Assembly: GCF_036924515.1 (NCBI RefSeq)
Contig: NZ_JAZHRR010000001.1
Span: 6,171,001-6,235,000 of the forward strand
Length of the DNA: 64,000 nucleotides
Reading direction: 5' to 3'
Source of the DNA: Bradyrhizobium sp. AZCC 1610
GTDB lineage: Bacteria; Pseudomonadota; Alphaproteobacteria; Rhizobiales; Xanthobacteraceae
Part shown: piece by piece, positions 1 through 7,480 of the stretch
Position numbering within the stretch: the stretch's first letter is position 1
How the letters are laid out: every line of letters starts with the position of its first letter
The notes under the pieces: model-generated
What the model was told of the DNA's origin: nothing
The model's input: only the letters and a program-made list of their open reading frames with translations
The model's database searches: none
Position numbers and translations under genes: made by a program

Positions 1-707
1 AGCCCACCATCTGCTTCCGCATATTGGATCGCCGCATCCGAGCTGTTGGTGGCGAAGCGCGGCGTGCTCGCGACGCGGATCTCGCGGCCATCCTCGACGA
101 ATCGCCAGTCGAGCGCCGCCGTCATGGCGCCGAACTGGATCGTGTCATGCGCGGGAATCTCCCGTGGCCGCCCCGGCTCGCCGCGCTTCCTGAGATATCC
201 AGGCGAGGCCACCACGATCCGCCGCATCTCGCCGACATGGCGCGCCACCAGCGTCGAGTCGGGCAGATGGCCGATCCGGACCGCGAGATCGACGCCATCT
301 TCGACGAGGTTGATCATGCGGTCGGACAAACGGAGGTCGACGCCGACGTCGCCATAGCGCTTCAGGTAGGCGGTCACGATTCCACTGACGTGCAGCCGGC
401 CGAACCCGACCGGCGCCGAGATGACGAGTTGCCCCTCCGGCCGCGTGCGCTCGCCCTCGACGGCGTCCTCGGCTTCCTCGACATCGGCCAAAATCCGCCG
501 CGCGCGTTCCAGGTAGCGTGAGCCAGCGTCGGTCAGCGTCACCTGCCGTGTGGTTCGCTGCAACAATCGCGCGCCGAGACGATCCTCCAGCGCCGCAATC
601 AGCCGCGTGACGCCCGAAGGCGACAGGCCAAGCTTGCGCGCCGCGGGGGCAAAGCCCCGCAGGTCGGCCACCGCGACGAAGGCCTGCATGGCATCGATCC
701 GGTCCAT
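1..707 (-). CDS. LysR-family transcriptional regulator, 3' end cut by window edge
   Basis: About 235 residues are visible, reading leftward off the window, so the C-terminus is missing. The N-terminus (MDRIDAMQAFVAVADLRGFA) and residues to about 60 form the LysR winged helix-turn-helix, with the recognition-helix region SPSGVTRLIAALEDRLGARL. From about residue 90 the co-inducer-binding domain begins (EGQLVISAPVGFGR), as in LysR members with a short linker. The start ATG at 707 lies 4 bp from a perfect inverted repeat (711-733) in the gap facing the gene at 839. This is the usual layout of an autoregulated LysR gene controlling a divergent target. The inducer cannot be told from sequence. Confidence 0.93.
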   Translation of the reverse strand, partial: MDRIDAMQAFVAVADLRGFAPAARKLGLSPSGVTRLIAALEDRLGARLLQRTTRQVTLTDAGSRYLERARRILADVEEAEDAVEGERTRPEGQLVISAPVGFGRLHVSGIVTAYLKRYGDVGVDLRLSDRMINLVEDGVDLAVRIGHLPDSTLVARHVGEMRRIVVASPGYLRKRGEPGRPREIPAHDTIQFGAMTAALDWRFVEDGREIRVASTPRFATNSSDAAIQYAEADGG

Positions 708-710
708 CGA

Positions 711-733
711 ACTATTGCATATCCAGCAATAGT
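711..733. promoter_or_regulatory. Perfect 8-bp inverted repeat, probable LysR operator
   Basis: ACTATTGC (711-718) and GCAATAGT (726-733) are exact reverse complements separated by 7 bp. The arms fit the T-N11-A pattern of LysR sites. The repeat lies between the lysR start (707, minus) and the divergent gene at 839. Assignment to this regulator is inferred from position. Confidence 0.7.
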
Positions 734-838
734 GAAGTGTCAATTCCAAAGATTGTTTAAGTTATGGAAACGTCCATCTTTGGAGCCGAAGGACGACCGT
801 TTTGGCGCCCATTATGGGAAGGGTCCCGGGAGGCTCCG

Positions 839-1471
839 ATGTCTGACGTTCATACCTATTCCAGCGACGTCGCCTTCACCCCGGCGGTGAAGGCGATCCA
901 GGCGCGCAAGGGCTCGCGCGAGGCCTATGCCCATGTCGAGGAGCGCGGCGGCTGGCGCGTCGAGATCGATGAAAATCTCGCCGGCTTCCTCGCTGAAACC
1001 ACCAGCTTCTATCTCGCGACGGCTGCCGCGGACGGCCAGCCCTATATCCAGCACCGCGGCGGGCCGAAGGGCTTTGTCAAAATTCTCGACAAGAACACCA
1101 TCGCGTTTGCCGATTACAGCGGCAACCGGCAATACATCACCCAAGGCAACCTCTCGGAGAATCCAAGAGCGCATATTTTCGTGATGGACTATGCGCATCG
1201 CCGCCGCGTGAAAATCTGGGGCGAGGCGCGTGTCGTGGAGGACGATCCCGCTCTGACGAAATCGCTGATGCCGCAAGGCTACAAGGCGCGGCCCGAGCAG
1301 GTCATCCTGTTTCGGATTTCGGCGTGGGACACCAATTGCCCGCAGCATATCCCGCAAAAATTCGACGCCGCGGATGTCGCCCAGGCCCTCGCAGTGCGCG
1401 ACGCCCGCATCGCCGAACTCGAAGCGGAACTGGCCGCATTGCAGGGCCAGTCGACACCGGCGACGCCGTAG
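839..1471 (+). CDS. Pyridoxamine 5'-phosphate oxidase-family flavin-binding protein
   Basis: The product is 210 aa. The core, about residues 30-160, has the split-barrel FMN-binding features of the PNPOx-like superfamily: LAETTSFYLATAAADGQPYI, then RGGPKGFVKILD, and NRQYITQGNLSENPRAHIF. The C-terminal 30 residues are a charged helix (ARIAELEAELAALQ), likely coiled coil. I chose the ATG at 839 because GGGAGG precedes it at good spacing; the frame stays open upstream to 764 without a better site. It is divergent from the LysR gene and probably its target. Family members reduce or oxidise diverse small molecules, so no substrate is assigned. Confidence 0.88.
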   Translation: MSDVHTYSSDVAFTPAVKAIQARKGSREAYAHVEERGGWRVEIDENLAGFLAETTSFYLATAAADGQPYIQHRGGPKGFVKILDKNTIAFADYSGNRQYITQGNLSENPRAHIFVMDYAHRRRVKIWGEARVVEDDPALTKSLMPQGYKARPEQVILFRISAWDTNCPQHIPQKFDAADVAQALAVRDARIAELEAELAALQGQSTPATP

Positions 1472-2200
1472 TCAGGCGGCTTGCTGCACCGTCGTCCAGG
1501 CGAATTCCGGATAATACAGCAGCATCATCCGGTCGACATAGGCGGTGAGATTGGCGAACTGCTCCGTCCGCTGCCGCAGCTCCGACTCGAAGAACGGCGT
1601 CAGGATTCCGGCGAGCGCGCCGAAGGCGGTGGCGTCCATGCCGCATGGCGTTTCGCCCATCAGAAATGGCTTGTCGCCAAGCTGCACCGACAGCGCAAAC
1701 AGCGATCGAACGGCGAGATCGACGTCCTCCTCCGGGGCATGGCGGCCGAGGCCGCTGAGCAGGTAATTCTCGGCGACGCGAAATTGCGCGTCCTCGCGCA
1801 TCTTCTCACGCAGATGGGCGGGCGCGCTGTCGAAGAAATGCGCAGGGCCCTTGGCAAAATTGTCGCCATCGACCCAGCGCGCGCCGACCAGCGCCCAATA
1901 GACATGGTGCTCGATCATCCGCTCGAAGGCCCAGGCCTGCGCCCGCGCCTGCAGGCTGAGCGGGGCGTCGAAATCGAAACCGTATTTGGCTTCCAGATGC
2001 GCACGAATGAAGGTGGAATCAGCAATCGTCTCGGCCTCATCGACGATGTAGGGCAACTGCCCCTTCGGCGAGGCCGGCGGCTTGGCCTTCTCCTTGCGAT
2101 AGGCAAGACCGGCCATCTTCAGCTGGACCTCGGTTTTGGTCACAAAGGGGCTGATCTCCGGCAGGCCGAAACCGGCGCCGAAGCCATAGAGGGTAATCAT
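1472..2200 (-). CDS. Glutathione S-transferase-like protein (metaxin/Fax type)
   Basis: The product is 242 aa. An N-terminal thioredoxin-like domain (about 1-75: MITLYGFGAGFGLPEISPFV, QLPYIVDEAETIADSTFI) is followed by an all-helical C-terminal domain (about 95-235). The arrangement and length match the Tom37/metaxin/Fax branch of the GST superfamily. The first-domain motif GLPEISPFVTKTEVQL is typical of that branch. It converges end to end on the gene before it (stops at 1471 and 1472). Upstream lies a 22-bp palindromic site (2248-2269) that recurs in front of the WYL regulator at 2614, so the two genes are probably co-regulated. The substrate is unknown. Confidence 0.85.
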   Translation of the reverse strand: MITLYGFGAGFGLPEISPFVTKTEVQLKMAGLAYRKEKAKPPASPKGQLPYIVDEAETIADSTFIRAHLEAKYGFDFDAPLSLQARAQAWAFERMIEHHVYWALVGARWVDGDNFAKGPAHFFDSAPAHLREKMREDAQFRVAENYLLSGLGRHAPEEDVDLAVRSLFALSVQLGDKPFLMGETPCGMDATAFGALAGILTPFFESELRQRTEQFANLTAYVDRMMLLYYPEFAWTTVQQAA

Positions 2201-2247
2201 GCTGGTCTCCCGATCTCCTAAAAACGTGCCCGAGGCTAGCGCCCCCC

Positions 2248-2269
2248 TGCTGCCACCATGGTGTCAGCA
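2248..2269. promoter_or_regulatory. Operator copy 1, shared by GST gene and WYL regulator
   Basis: TGCTGCCA (2248-2255), a 6-bp spacer CCATGG, and TGTCAGCA (2262-2269) form a near-palindrome with one mismatched pair. The same two half-sites, with the same mismatch and the same 6-bp spacing, recur at 2560-2581. The site is 48 bp upstream of the GST start at 2200. Confidence 0.7.
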
Positions 2270-2512
2270 GCAACAATGCCCGCCGCGGCCCTCCTCGGCC
2301 CGCGGCGTGCGGGCCCTGCGCACCCACGAGACAAGCTGCCCTTGCGCAAAGGCGAACATTGCGGTGAATGAACGCCACGCCAGTTCAACCATCGCCCAGC
2401 GCAGATCTGACGTGACGCAGTGGATTGAAACAAGCTGTTCCAATGCAAATCCCTGGGCATTCGCGAGAGGTCCGCGGCTTCCCCGGAAGCCGAATTCGCT
2501 GAAAATCGTCAT
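2264..2512 (-). CDS. Hypothetical small protein, 82 aa
   Basis: I do not recognise a family. The ATG at 2512 has AAGGGA about 8 bp upstream (a TTG at 2518 is an alternative). The middle is amphipathic and rich in Trp and Phe (RWAMVELAWRSFTAMFAFAQ); the tail is basic and ends in three cysteines. It lies between the GST gene and the WYL regulator and reads away from the second operator copy at 2560-2581, so it may belong to the same regulon. Its stop overlaps the first operator. It could be a chance frame; the ribosome site and position are the support. Confidence 0.42.
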   Translation of the reverse strand: MTIFSEFGFRGSRGPLANAQGFALEQLVSIHCVTSDLRWAMVELAWRSFTAMFAFAQGQLVSWVRRARTPRAEEGRGGHCCC

Positions 2513-2559
2513 GGACAAATTCCCTTCACTTGAGGTGTTGTCCCGATATACCCACCCCC

Positions 2560-2581
2560 TGCTGCCAACATGCTGTCAGCA
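2560..2581. promoter_or_regulatory. Operator copy 2, in front of the WYL regulator
   Basis: TGCTGCCA (2560-2567), spacer ACATGC, TGTCAGCA (2574-2581). The half-sites are identical to those at 2248-2269. It lies 32 bp upstream of the regulator start at 2614 and upstream of the divergent small ORF at 2512, fitting autoregulation. Confidence 0.7.
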
Positions 2582-2613
2582 TCGGGCAAGTGCTTTCAGA
2601 AAAGAGACGAGCC

Positions 2614-3312
2614 ATGCGACGGGCCGACCGGTTGTTCCAGATCATTCAGGTGCTTCGGCGCACCCGGAAGCCGATGACGGCGGACGCGATTGCGGCCGAG
2701 CTGGAAACCTCGAAGCGGACCATCTACCGCGACATCACGACCCTGATCGAACAGCGCGTGCCGATCCGCGGCGAAGCCGGCGTGGGCTACATCCTGGAAA
2801 AGGGATTCGACCTGCCGCCCTTGATGCTCACCCCTGATGAAATCGAGGCCTGCGTGCTTGGCGCGCAATGGGTGGTCGGCCATGCCGATCCCACGCTGGC
2901 GCGCGCCGCGCAGGACCTGATGGCCAAGGTCGCCGAAACCGTGCCTGAGCGCCTGCGGCCATTCGTGCTGGAGCCTGCCAGCCGCGCCCGGCGGGCATGG
3001 AACCGGGAGCCCGACCGTATCGACATGGTGCGGACGCGGACGCAGATCCACGAAGGCAAGAAAATAACGCTGAACTATCGCGACGAGCATGGCCGCGACA
3101 GCCAGCGCACCATCTGGCCGATCGCGGTCGGCTATCACGAGGCGGTGCGGATACTCGCGGCGTGGTGCGAGCTGCGCAAGGATTTCCGCAGTTTCCGCAC
3201 CGACCGCGTGGTCGAAGCGGTCTATCACGACGAAAAATACCCGGAACGCCGTGACATCCTGCGCGCAAAATGGCGACGCAGCCTGGTCTGGGAAGCGCCC
3301 AAGGACACCTAG
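2614..3312 (+). CDS. YafY/DeoR-type HTH and WYL-domain transcriptional regulator
   Basis: The product is 232 aa. Residues 1-60 are a winged HTH (RRADRLFQIIQVLRRTRKPM, then AAELETSKRTIYRDI). Residues about 135-205 are a WYL domain (NYRDEHGRDSQRTIWPIAVGY, ILAAWCELRKDFRSFRTDRV), which in this family senses a ligand. The start at 2614 is chosen because the protein begins with the conserved MRRADRLFQ; the frame is open further upstream through the operator. Two copies of a 22-bp palindrome lie before this gene and before the GST gene at 2200. The likely role is to repress itself and the GST gene until a small molecule binds. Confidence 0.92.
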   Translation: MRRADRLFQIIQVLRRTRKPMTADAIAAELETSKRTIYRDITTLIEQRVPIRGEAGVGYILEKGFDLPPLMLTPDEIEACVLGAQWVVGHADPTLARAAQDLMAKVAETVPERLRPFVLEPASRARRAWNREPDRIDMVRTRTQIHEGKKITLNYRDEHGRDSQRTIWPIAVGYHEAVRILAAWCELRKDFRSFRTDRVVEAVYHDEKYPERRDILRAKWRRSLVWEAPKDT

Positions 3313-3384
3313 CAAGGACACCTAGAATGGCTACGTGACGCCAGGTAGCTGGCCGCGGCCGTGATTTGGGGTTAAACGCGGAGC

Positions 3385-3699
3385 ATGCATCGAATCGCCG
3401 CCGATCACCAAAGCCCCTGCCAGGCCTGCGGCGCCTGCTGCAGCTACTCGCAAAACTGGCCGCGTTTTACTACCGAGGACGATGCAGCGCTCGATCTGAT
3501 CCCAGAAGGATTCGTCAACGAAAGACTGTCGGGAATGCGCTGCGACGGCGACCGCTGTTCGGCGCTGTCAGGCAAGGTCGGCGAGGCGACGTCGTGCCTG
3601 ATCTACGCGATACGGCCCGAAGTGTGCCGCACCTGCATGCCCGGCGATGCCGAATGCGCGATGGCACGAAAGCGGCACGGATTGCCGGTACTGGCGTGA
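3385..3699 (+). CDS. YkgJ-family cysteine cluster protein
   Basis: The product is 104 aa with nine cysteines. CQACGACCSYSQ near the N-terminus, an internal GMRCDGDRCSAL, a further SCLIYAIRPEVCRTC and a last ECAM match the YkgJ (UPF0153) metal-chelating cluster family, thought to bind zinc or iron. Members are cytoplasmic and their role is unsettled. It is followed by a palindromic repeat at 3703-3790 that may end the transcript. Confidence 0.88.
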   Translation: MHRIAADHQSPCQACGACCSYSQNWPRFTTEDDAALDLIPEGFVNERLSGMRCDGDRCSALSGKVGEATSCLIYAIRPEVCRTCMPGDAECAMARKRHGLPVLA

Positions 3700-3702
3700 G
3701 CG

Positions 3703-3790
3703 GTAGCCCGGATGAAGCGAAGCGCAATCCTTGGCCGCTTTAGCCGGTTGTGAGAGAGTCCCGGGTTACGCTGCGCTTCACCCGGGCTAC
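3703..3790. repeat. Bradyrhizobium-type palindromic intergenic repeat
   Basis: It begins GTAGCCCGGATGAAGCGAAG and ends with the near reverse complement CTGCGCTTCACCCGGGCTAC, forming a long imperfect hairpin. The same type occurs at 18898-18974 and, shortened, at 38492-38517. It may act as a transcript end between the two convergent genes. Confidence 0.75.
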
Positions 3791-3800
3791 AATGGCTGCG

Positions 3801-4205
3801 TTACGCCGTCACTGCTTCGGCAAAATCTTCGTCGTCGATCTCGTCCTCGATCGGCTTGAAGGTCGAGAGCGGTTTTGTCGAGAGAGTGATCGGCTTGCGG
3901 CCGCCGTGGGATGACGACGAGGCGGAACGCGCGGCTGGTTCGCGCGACAGCGCATAAAGCGTGGAACCGACCCGGCCACCGAAATGGACCAGCTCGCGTT
4001 CGATACAGCTTGCTGCAATCGCAACGGCCAGCGCGTGGAGGTGGCTGCGGCGGTAGCAGAATAGCGCCAGCATGGCGCGGACCTCGGACGAAACGCTGTC
4101 GACCAAGAGCGGCAGGCCGTTGGCATTGGCGCGATACATCTCGCCAAGCAGCTCGTCCCGGACCGGACAGAAATCGTTCTCGAAGGCGTCGCGGCTTGAA
4201 AACAT
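3801..4205 (-). CDS. Hypothetical protein, 134 aa
   Basis: No named family is recognised. The ATG at 4205 has AGGGAGAA about 7 bp upstream, which decides the start over the longer open frame. Residues 1-90 look like a helical domain (RDAFENDFCPVRDELLGEMY, LALFCYRRSHLHALAVAIAA); the tail is low complexity with a serine run and an acidic end (EDEIDDEDFAEAV). No signal peptide or membrane segment is seen. Similar small proteins are common in Bradyrhizobium, a recollection rather than a search result. Confidence 0.72.
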   Translation of the reverse strand: MFSSRDAFENDFCPVRDELLGEMYRANANGLPLLVDSVSSEVRAMLALFCYRRSHLHALAVAIAASCIERELVHFGGRVGSTLYALSREPAARSASSSSHGGRKPITLSTKPLSTFKPIEDEIDDEDFAEAVTA

Positions 4206-4400
4206 TGCGGGTTCTCCCTTTGCGGAAGATGCAGTGCAATACTCTAATGAAAGGTTAACCACGCGTATCAGTAGTGTTCCGGGTGGCTTGTCAGCCACAC
4301 CCGAATCGGAATCGGAACATGATTCGCACCAGAGCGGACGCGCGCCTTCCGATACCGAAGCAGGATTGAAACAAGCGCGCCGATGCCGCCGGCCGCGGAA

Positions 4401-4793
4401 TCAGTTCGCCGCCATGAAGATCGCCAGGCCGAAACCGGTGAGATGGTGCAGCGCCTGATCGACGCCGATCAGCGTCCAGAACCACGGGTGCTCATTCTCC
4501 AGCGTCACCCCGTACCGGGAAGCAATGATCCCCTTGATGCGATCGACGGTGATGTGAATGGCGAAGTCGACAAAGGCGACGAACCAGAATCGCGGCGCGA
4601 CGATCAGAATCAGCGCCAACGATACCCCGAGATGCACGAGACAATGCGCGAGTAGCGGCAGCGCCCAGCCGGTCTTTTGATCCTTGCCGATCGCCATCCA
4701 GGAAGTTTGCAGCATGAAGTCGGCAATGACGTGCTTCACGGTGAGAAGCAGCATCCATCCTACCAGCGCACCTACCGGGATCGCGGACGACAT
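4401..4793 (-). CDS. DUF3307 family integral membrane protein
   Basis: The product is 130 aa with about four hydrophobic segments. It has the features of DUF3307: an early VKHVIADFMLQ, a central LLAHCLVHLGVSL, an aspartate-histidine segment FVDFAIHITVDRIKG, and a late DQALHHLTGFGLAI. The His and Asp residues inside the membrane segments are the conserved marks. Function is unknown. The ATG at 4793 is preferred to a TTG at 4808, though neither has a strong ribosome site. It reads away from the gene at 5174. Confidence 0.82.
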   Translation of the reverse strand: MSSAIPVGALVGWMLLLTVKHVIADFMLQTSWMAIGKDQKTGWALPLLAHCLVHLGVSLALILIVAPRFWFVAFVDFAIHITVDRIKGIIASRYGVTLENEHPWFWTLIGVDQALHHLTGFGLAIFMAAN

Positions 4794-4808
4794 CGAAGGA
4801 AACAACAA

Positions 4809-5173
4809 AGCTGACGCCCTTTGCTGGGACTGACGGGGTGGCGAAAACCGGGGCCTAGGCTGTCAGCGCAATGTTCTTTTCAACCCGGAATAATCGAACG
4901 TTGCCCGCATTTATGACACCTCCCGCGCCGGAATGCACCTGTGGGTAGTCTGAAAATCGCACGGTGTGGCGGAACTGCGATACTGCGGCAAGGTCGCGCA
5001 GCGTGGCCCGGGGGTAAGGTTACCGGCTGGCGCGGTTTGCAATCCCATGGGAGAGGGCTATCATCGGCCGGCGGGCAAAATTATCATTCTTTTGTATATA
5101 TTTACGAATTCATTCGGACAGCCCGCGGCGCCAGCTTGGCCGGCGACACGTCCCTGATCCCCGGGTACGAGCC
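4809..5173. other. Intergenic stretch without a gene
   Basis: About 365 bp between the divergent DUF3307 and TAXI genes. It contains an AT-rich run near 5080-5110 (TTATCATTCTTTTGTATATA) that could be a promoter for the gene at 5174. No RNA gene, clear operator or repeat is seen. Confidence 0.5.
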
Positions 5174-6574
5174 ATGAGCGCTGAAGCCCCAACGCCGCAT
5201 CCGAAAATGCCGCGTCGCCGCATGCGGGCCGTCAAGAGCAACCGGACCCAGATCCTGCTGTTTTCCATCCTGACCCTGATCCTGACCGCCGCCGTGGTGT
5301 GGGGTGGCCGGACCTGGGTGCGCAATTCGGAGACGCTGGTGTTTGCCGTCGGCGAAGCCAACGGCCCCGAGGCGCGCTTCGCCGCCCGGCTGGCGACGGT
5401 GCTGAAGAATAATTCCTCGCGGCTGCGGCTCAAGATCGTGCCAAACGGCGACAATGCAAAGGCGCTGTCGCAGTTCGACCGCAAGGAAGCCAACCTTGCG
5501 GTATTGCGCACCGACGCCAGGATCCCGCCCCGCGCCCGCGCCGTTGCGATCCTCGAACACGACCTGCTTCTGCTGATCAGCCCGAACGGCAAGAAGATCA
5601 AATCCATCGCGGAGCTGAAGAAAAAGAAGATCGCGGTTATAGCCGACGGCGAGAGCGGAGCTGCGCTGGTGCGCAATATTCTCGACCTCTCGGACACCCC
5701 GGATGCGGGCGCGCGGGTCCAGATAGCGCCGCCGGGCGCGACCTTCGACCAGCTGTTCGCCGCGGGCTACGGCGCCGTGGTCAAGATCGCGCACGCCTCG
5801 CAGATCGTGAAGGACAAGAGCTACGAGCAATATACCAGGCGCGGCGGCTTTACCCTGAATGCGATCGATTCAGCAAAAGCGATCGCCAGAAAATACCCGG
5901 CGATATCGGAGGAAACGGTGGCGACCGGAATGCTGTCCGCCTCGCCCGCTGTCCCTGCGGAAGACGTCGACACGATCGGGCTCGAATGGCTGCTGGTCGC
6001 CCAATCCAAGCTCTCGACCACGACCGTGAGCGACCTGGCGCGGATCATCTACGAGAACAAGGCCGAGCTCTCGCTCACCGACGGCTTCGCCTCCAAGATC
6101 GAGCCGGCAGCGACCGACAAGGATGCCTTCATCGTGGCGCATCCGGGCGCTGCCGAATACATCAACGACGAAATCAAGTCCTTTATCGAGCGCTACAGCG
6201 ATTTGATGTATGTTGCCCTGGCGGCGCTCAGCATCATCGGCTCGATCTTTGCCGCCATCTACACCAAGGTCACACGGATCGCGCCGGAGAAGGCCAGCCA
6301 GCTCGCAACCGCCATTCTCGATATCGGCGAGCGCATGGAATACGCCAAATCGCTGGACGCCCTCGACGAACTTCAGGACGAGCTGGAAACGATCCTGCGC
6401 GGCGTGGTGATCGGCTTGCGCGACGGAACCATCTCCAGCGACGGACTGGACACCTTCAAGCTCGGCTATGAATTCGTGCGTGACGAGATCGGCTTGCGCC
6501 GCGAACATCTCAAGCGGCACCCGCCGCCCCAGGATGACAAAGTGGTGGTCGTGAAGACCGCGCAGAGTGCGTAA
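5174..6574 (+). CDS. Membrane-anchored TAXI-family TRAP-type solute-binding protein
   Basis: The product is 466 aa. A single N-terminal membrane segment (about 27-46, QILLFSILTLILTAAVVWGG) is not followed by a cleavage site, so the protein is probably anchored. Residues about 55-330 are a TAXI periplasmic binding domain (FAVGEANGPEARFAARLATV, IAELKKKKIAVIADGESGAA). A second membrane segment at about 343-364 is followed by some 100 cytoplasmic residues. Usual TAXI proteins are near 320 aa and lie beside a TRAP permease; this one has no permease neighbour, unlike the pair at 19121-22133. It may be a sensor or a partner of a distant permease. Confidence 0.85.
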   Translation: MSAEAPTPHPKMPRRRMRAVKSNRTQILLFSILTLILTAAVVWGGRTWVRNSETLVFAVGEANGPEARFAARLATVLKNNSSRLRLKIVPNGDNAKALSQFDRKEANLAVLRTDARIPPRARAVAILEHDLLLLISPNGKKIKSIAELKKKKIAVIADGESGAALVRNILDLSDTPDAGARVQIAPPGATFDQLFAAGYGAVVKIAHASQIVKDKSYEQYTRRGGFTLNAIDSAKAIARKYPAISEETVATGMLSASPAVPAEDVDTIGLEWLLVAQSKLSTTTVSDLARIIYENKAELSLTDGFASKIEPAATDKDAFIVAHPGAAEYINDEIKSFIERYSDLMYVALAALSIIGSIFAAIYTKVTRIAPEKASQLATAILDIGERMEYAKSLDALDELQDELETILRGVVIGLRDGTISSDGLDTFKLGYEFVRDEIGLRREHLKRHPPPQDDKVVVVKTAQSA

Positions 6575-6576
6575 GG

Positions 6577-7461
6577 TCAGGCCGTGTTCGATCCGGCCGA
6601 AGCCCGCGCGCGGATTTCAGCGATCTTGCGCTTGAGTGCTGTCTGCCGCGGGTCAGCCATCGCGGTTGCGCGCGCCTCGGCCACCGCGCTCCCCAGATCA
6701 GGCAGCGTCAGCACGCCATCGAAGGTCGGCTTGACCAGGCCGTCGATGATCGCATTCCAGTCCGCCAGGCCCTGACGATAGACGTCGCCATATCCCTCGA
6801 TCATGGTCGCGGTCTGCACGATCGCGGGCGCGGCTGCGGGCTGCTTGGTCAGGCTGCGGTCGATCATATGCAGCCAGCGTTCGACCCAGACCCGCTCCTT
6901 GGCATAACGCACCGAAAACAGCCGCCATCGCCGCAGTCCCGCCTCGATCTTGAGACGGCGGACGCCGAACCGGCCTGCCGTGCTGAAACGGATGGAGACC
7001 CGCTTGTTCGACCAACCCGCCCAATCGAGTGCATCGAGCACATACTCGGAGATAACGGCGGGAAGCGCGCCGATCAATTCCTCGAGCGTGAACTTCCTGA
7101 TATCGACGGCAGGCTTGGCAGGCCTGGCAGGGTTGCCGGACGCCTGATCCAGTTCGGCAAGCTTCAGTTGCGCAATCCGGATCGGATCTTGATAGGCCAT
7201 GCGCACCGCCATCAGCCGTGCAATTTCGGCAAGCATGACGTCGTCGACGCCTTGTTTGCCGACGAACCGCCGCAGCCGGTGGACGTAAAGTTCGGCGTAG
7301 CTGGCTCCCTGGTACTCGATCAGCAGGTGGATGGCGTCGCTCGCCGCCGCCATGACCGGCGCCGGCAGCCCTTCGGGCAGGAACGGCGGCGTGTCGTCAT
7401 CCTCGCCGATGAAATCCGCGAACAGATAACGCAACGACGACAGGATACCGCGGTCTGACAC
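6577..7461 (-). CDS. Protein resembling the C-terminal domain of indolepyruvate oxidoreductase subunit IorB
   Basis: The product is 294 aa with a GTG start at 7461 and AGGGGA just upstream. Residues about 45-105 (IEYQGASYAELYVHRLRRFV, EIARLMAVRMAYQDPIRIAQ) match, from memory, the DUF6537-like tail of IorB-type proteins, where YQ..YAELY.xRL and MxY.D.IR.A.LK recur. The catalytic oxidoreductase domain is absent, so this is a tail without its enzyme. It lies 19 bp after the cNMP-binding membrane protein at 7481-8146 in the same direction, so the two are probably cotranscribed. Function is unknown. Confidence 0.6.
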   Translation of the reverse strand: MSDRGILSSLRYLFADFIGEDDDTPPFLPEGLPAPVMAAASDAIHLLIEYQGASYAELYVHRLRRFVGKQGVDDVMLAEIARLMAVRMAYQDPIRIAQLKLAELDQASGNPARPAKPAVDIRKFTLEELIGALPAVISEYVLDALDWAGWSNKRVSIRFSTAGRFGVRRLKIEAGLRRWRLFSVRYAKERVWVERWLHMIDRSLTKQPAAAPAIVQTATMIEGYGDVYRQGLADWNAIIDGLVKPTFDGVLTLPDLGSAVAEARATAMADPRQTALKRKIAEIRARASAGSNTA

Positions 7462-7480
7462 TCCCCTGGGCTCCCGGCCT

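Noticed and set aside
3801..4298. Longer start for the 134-aa hypothetical protein
   Set aside because: The upstream 31 codons lack a ribosome site, whereas AGGGAGAA precedes the ATG at 4205.
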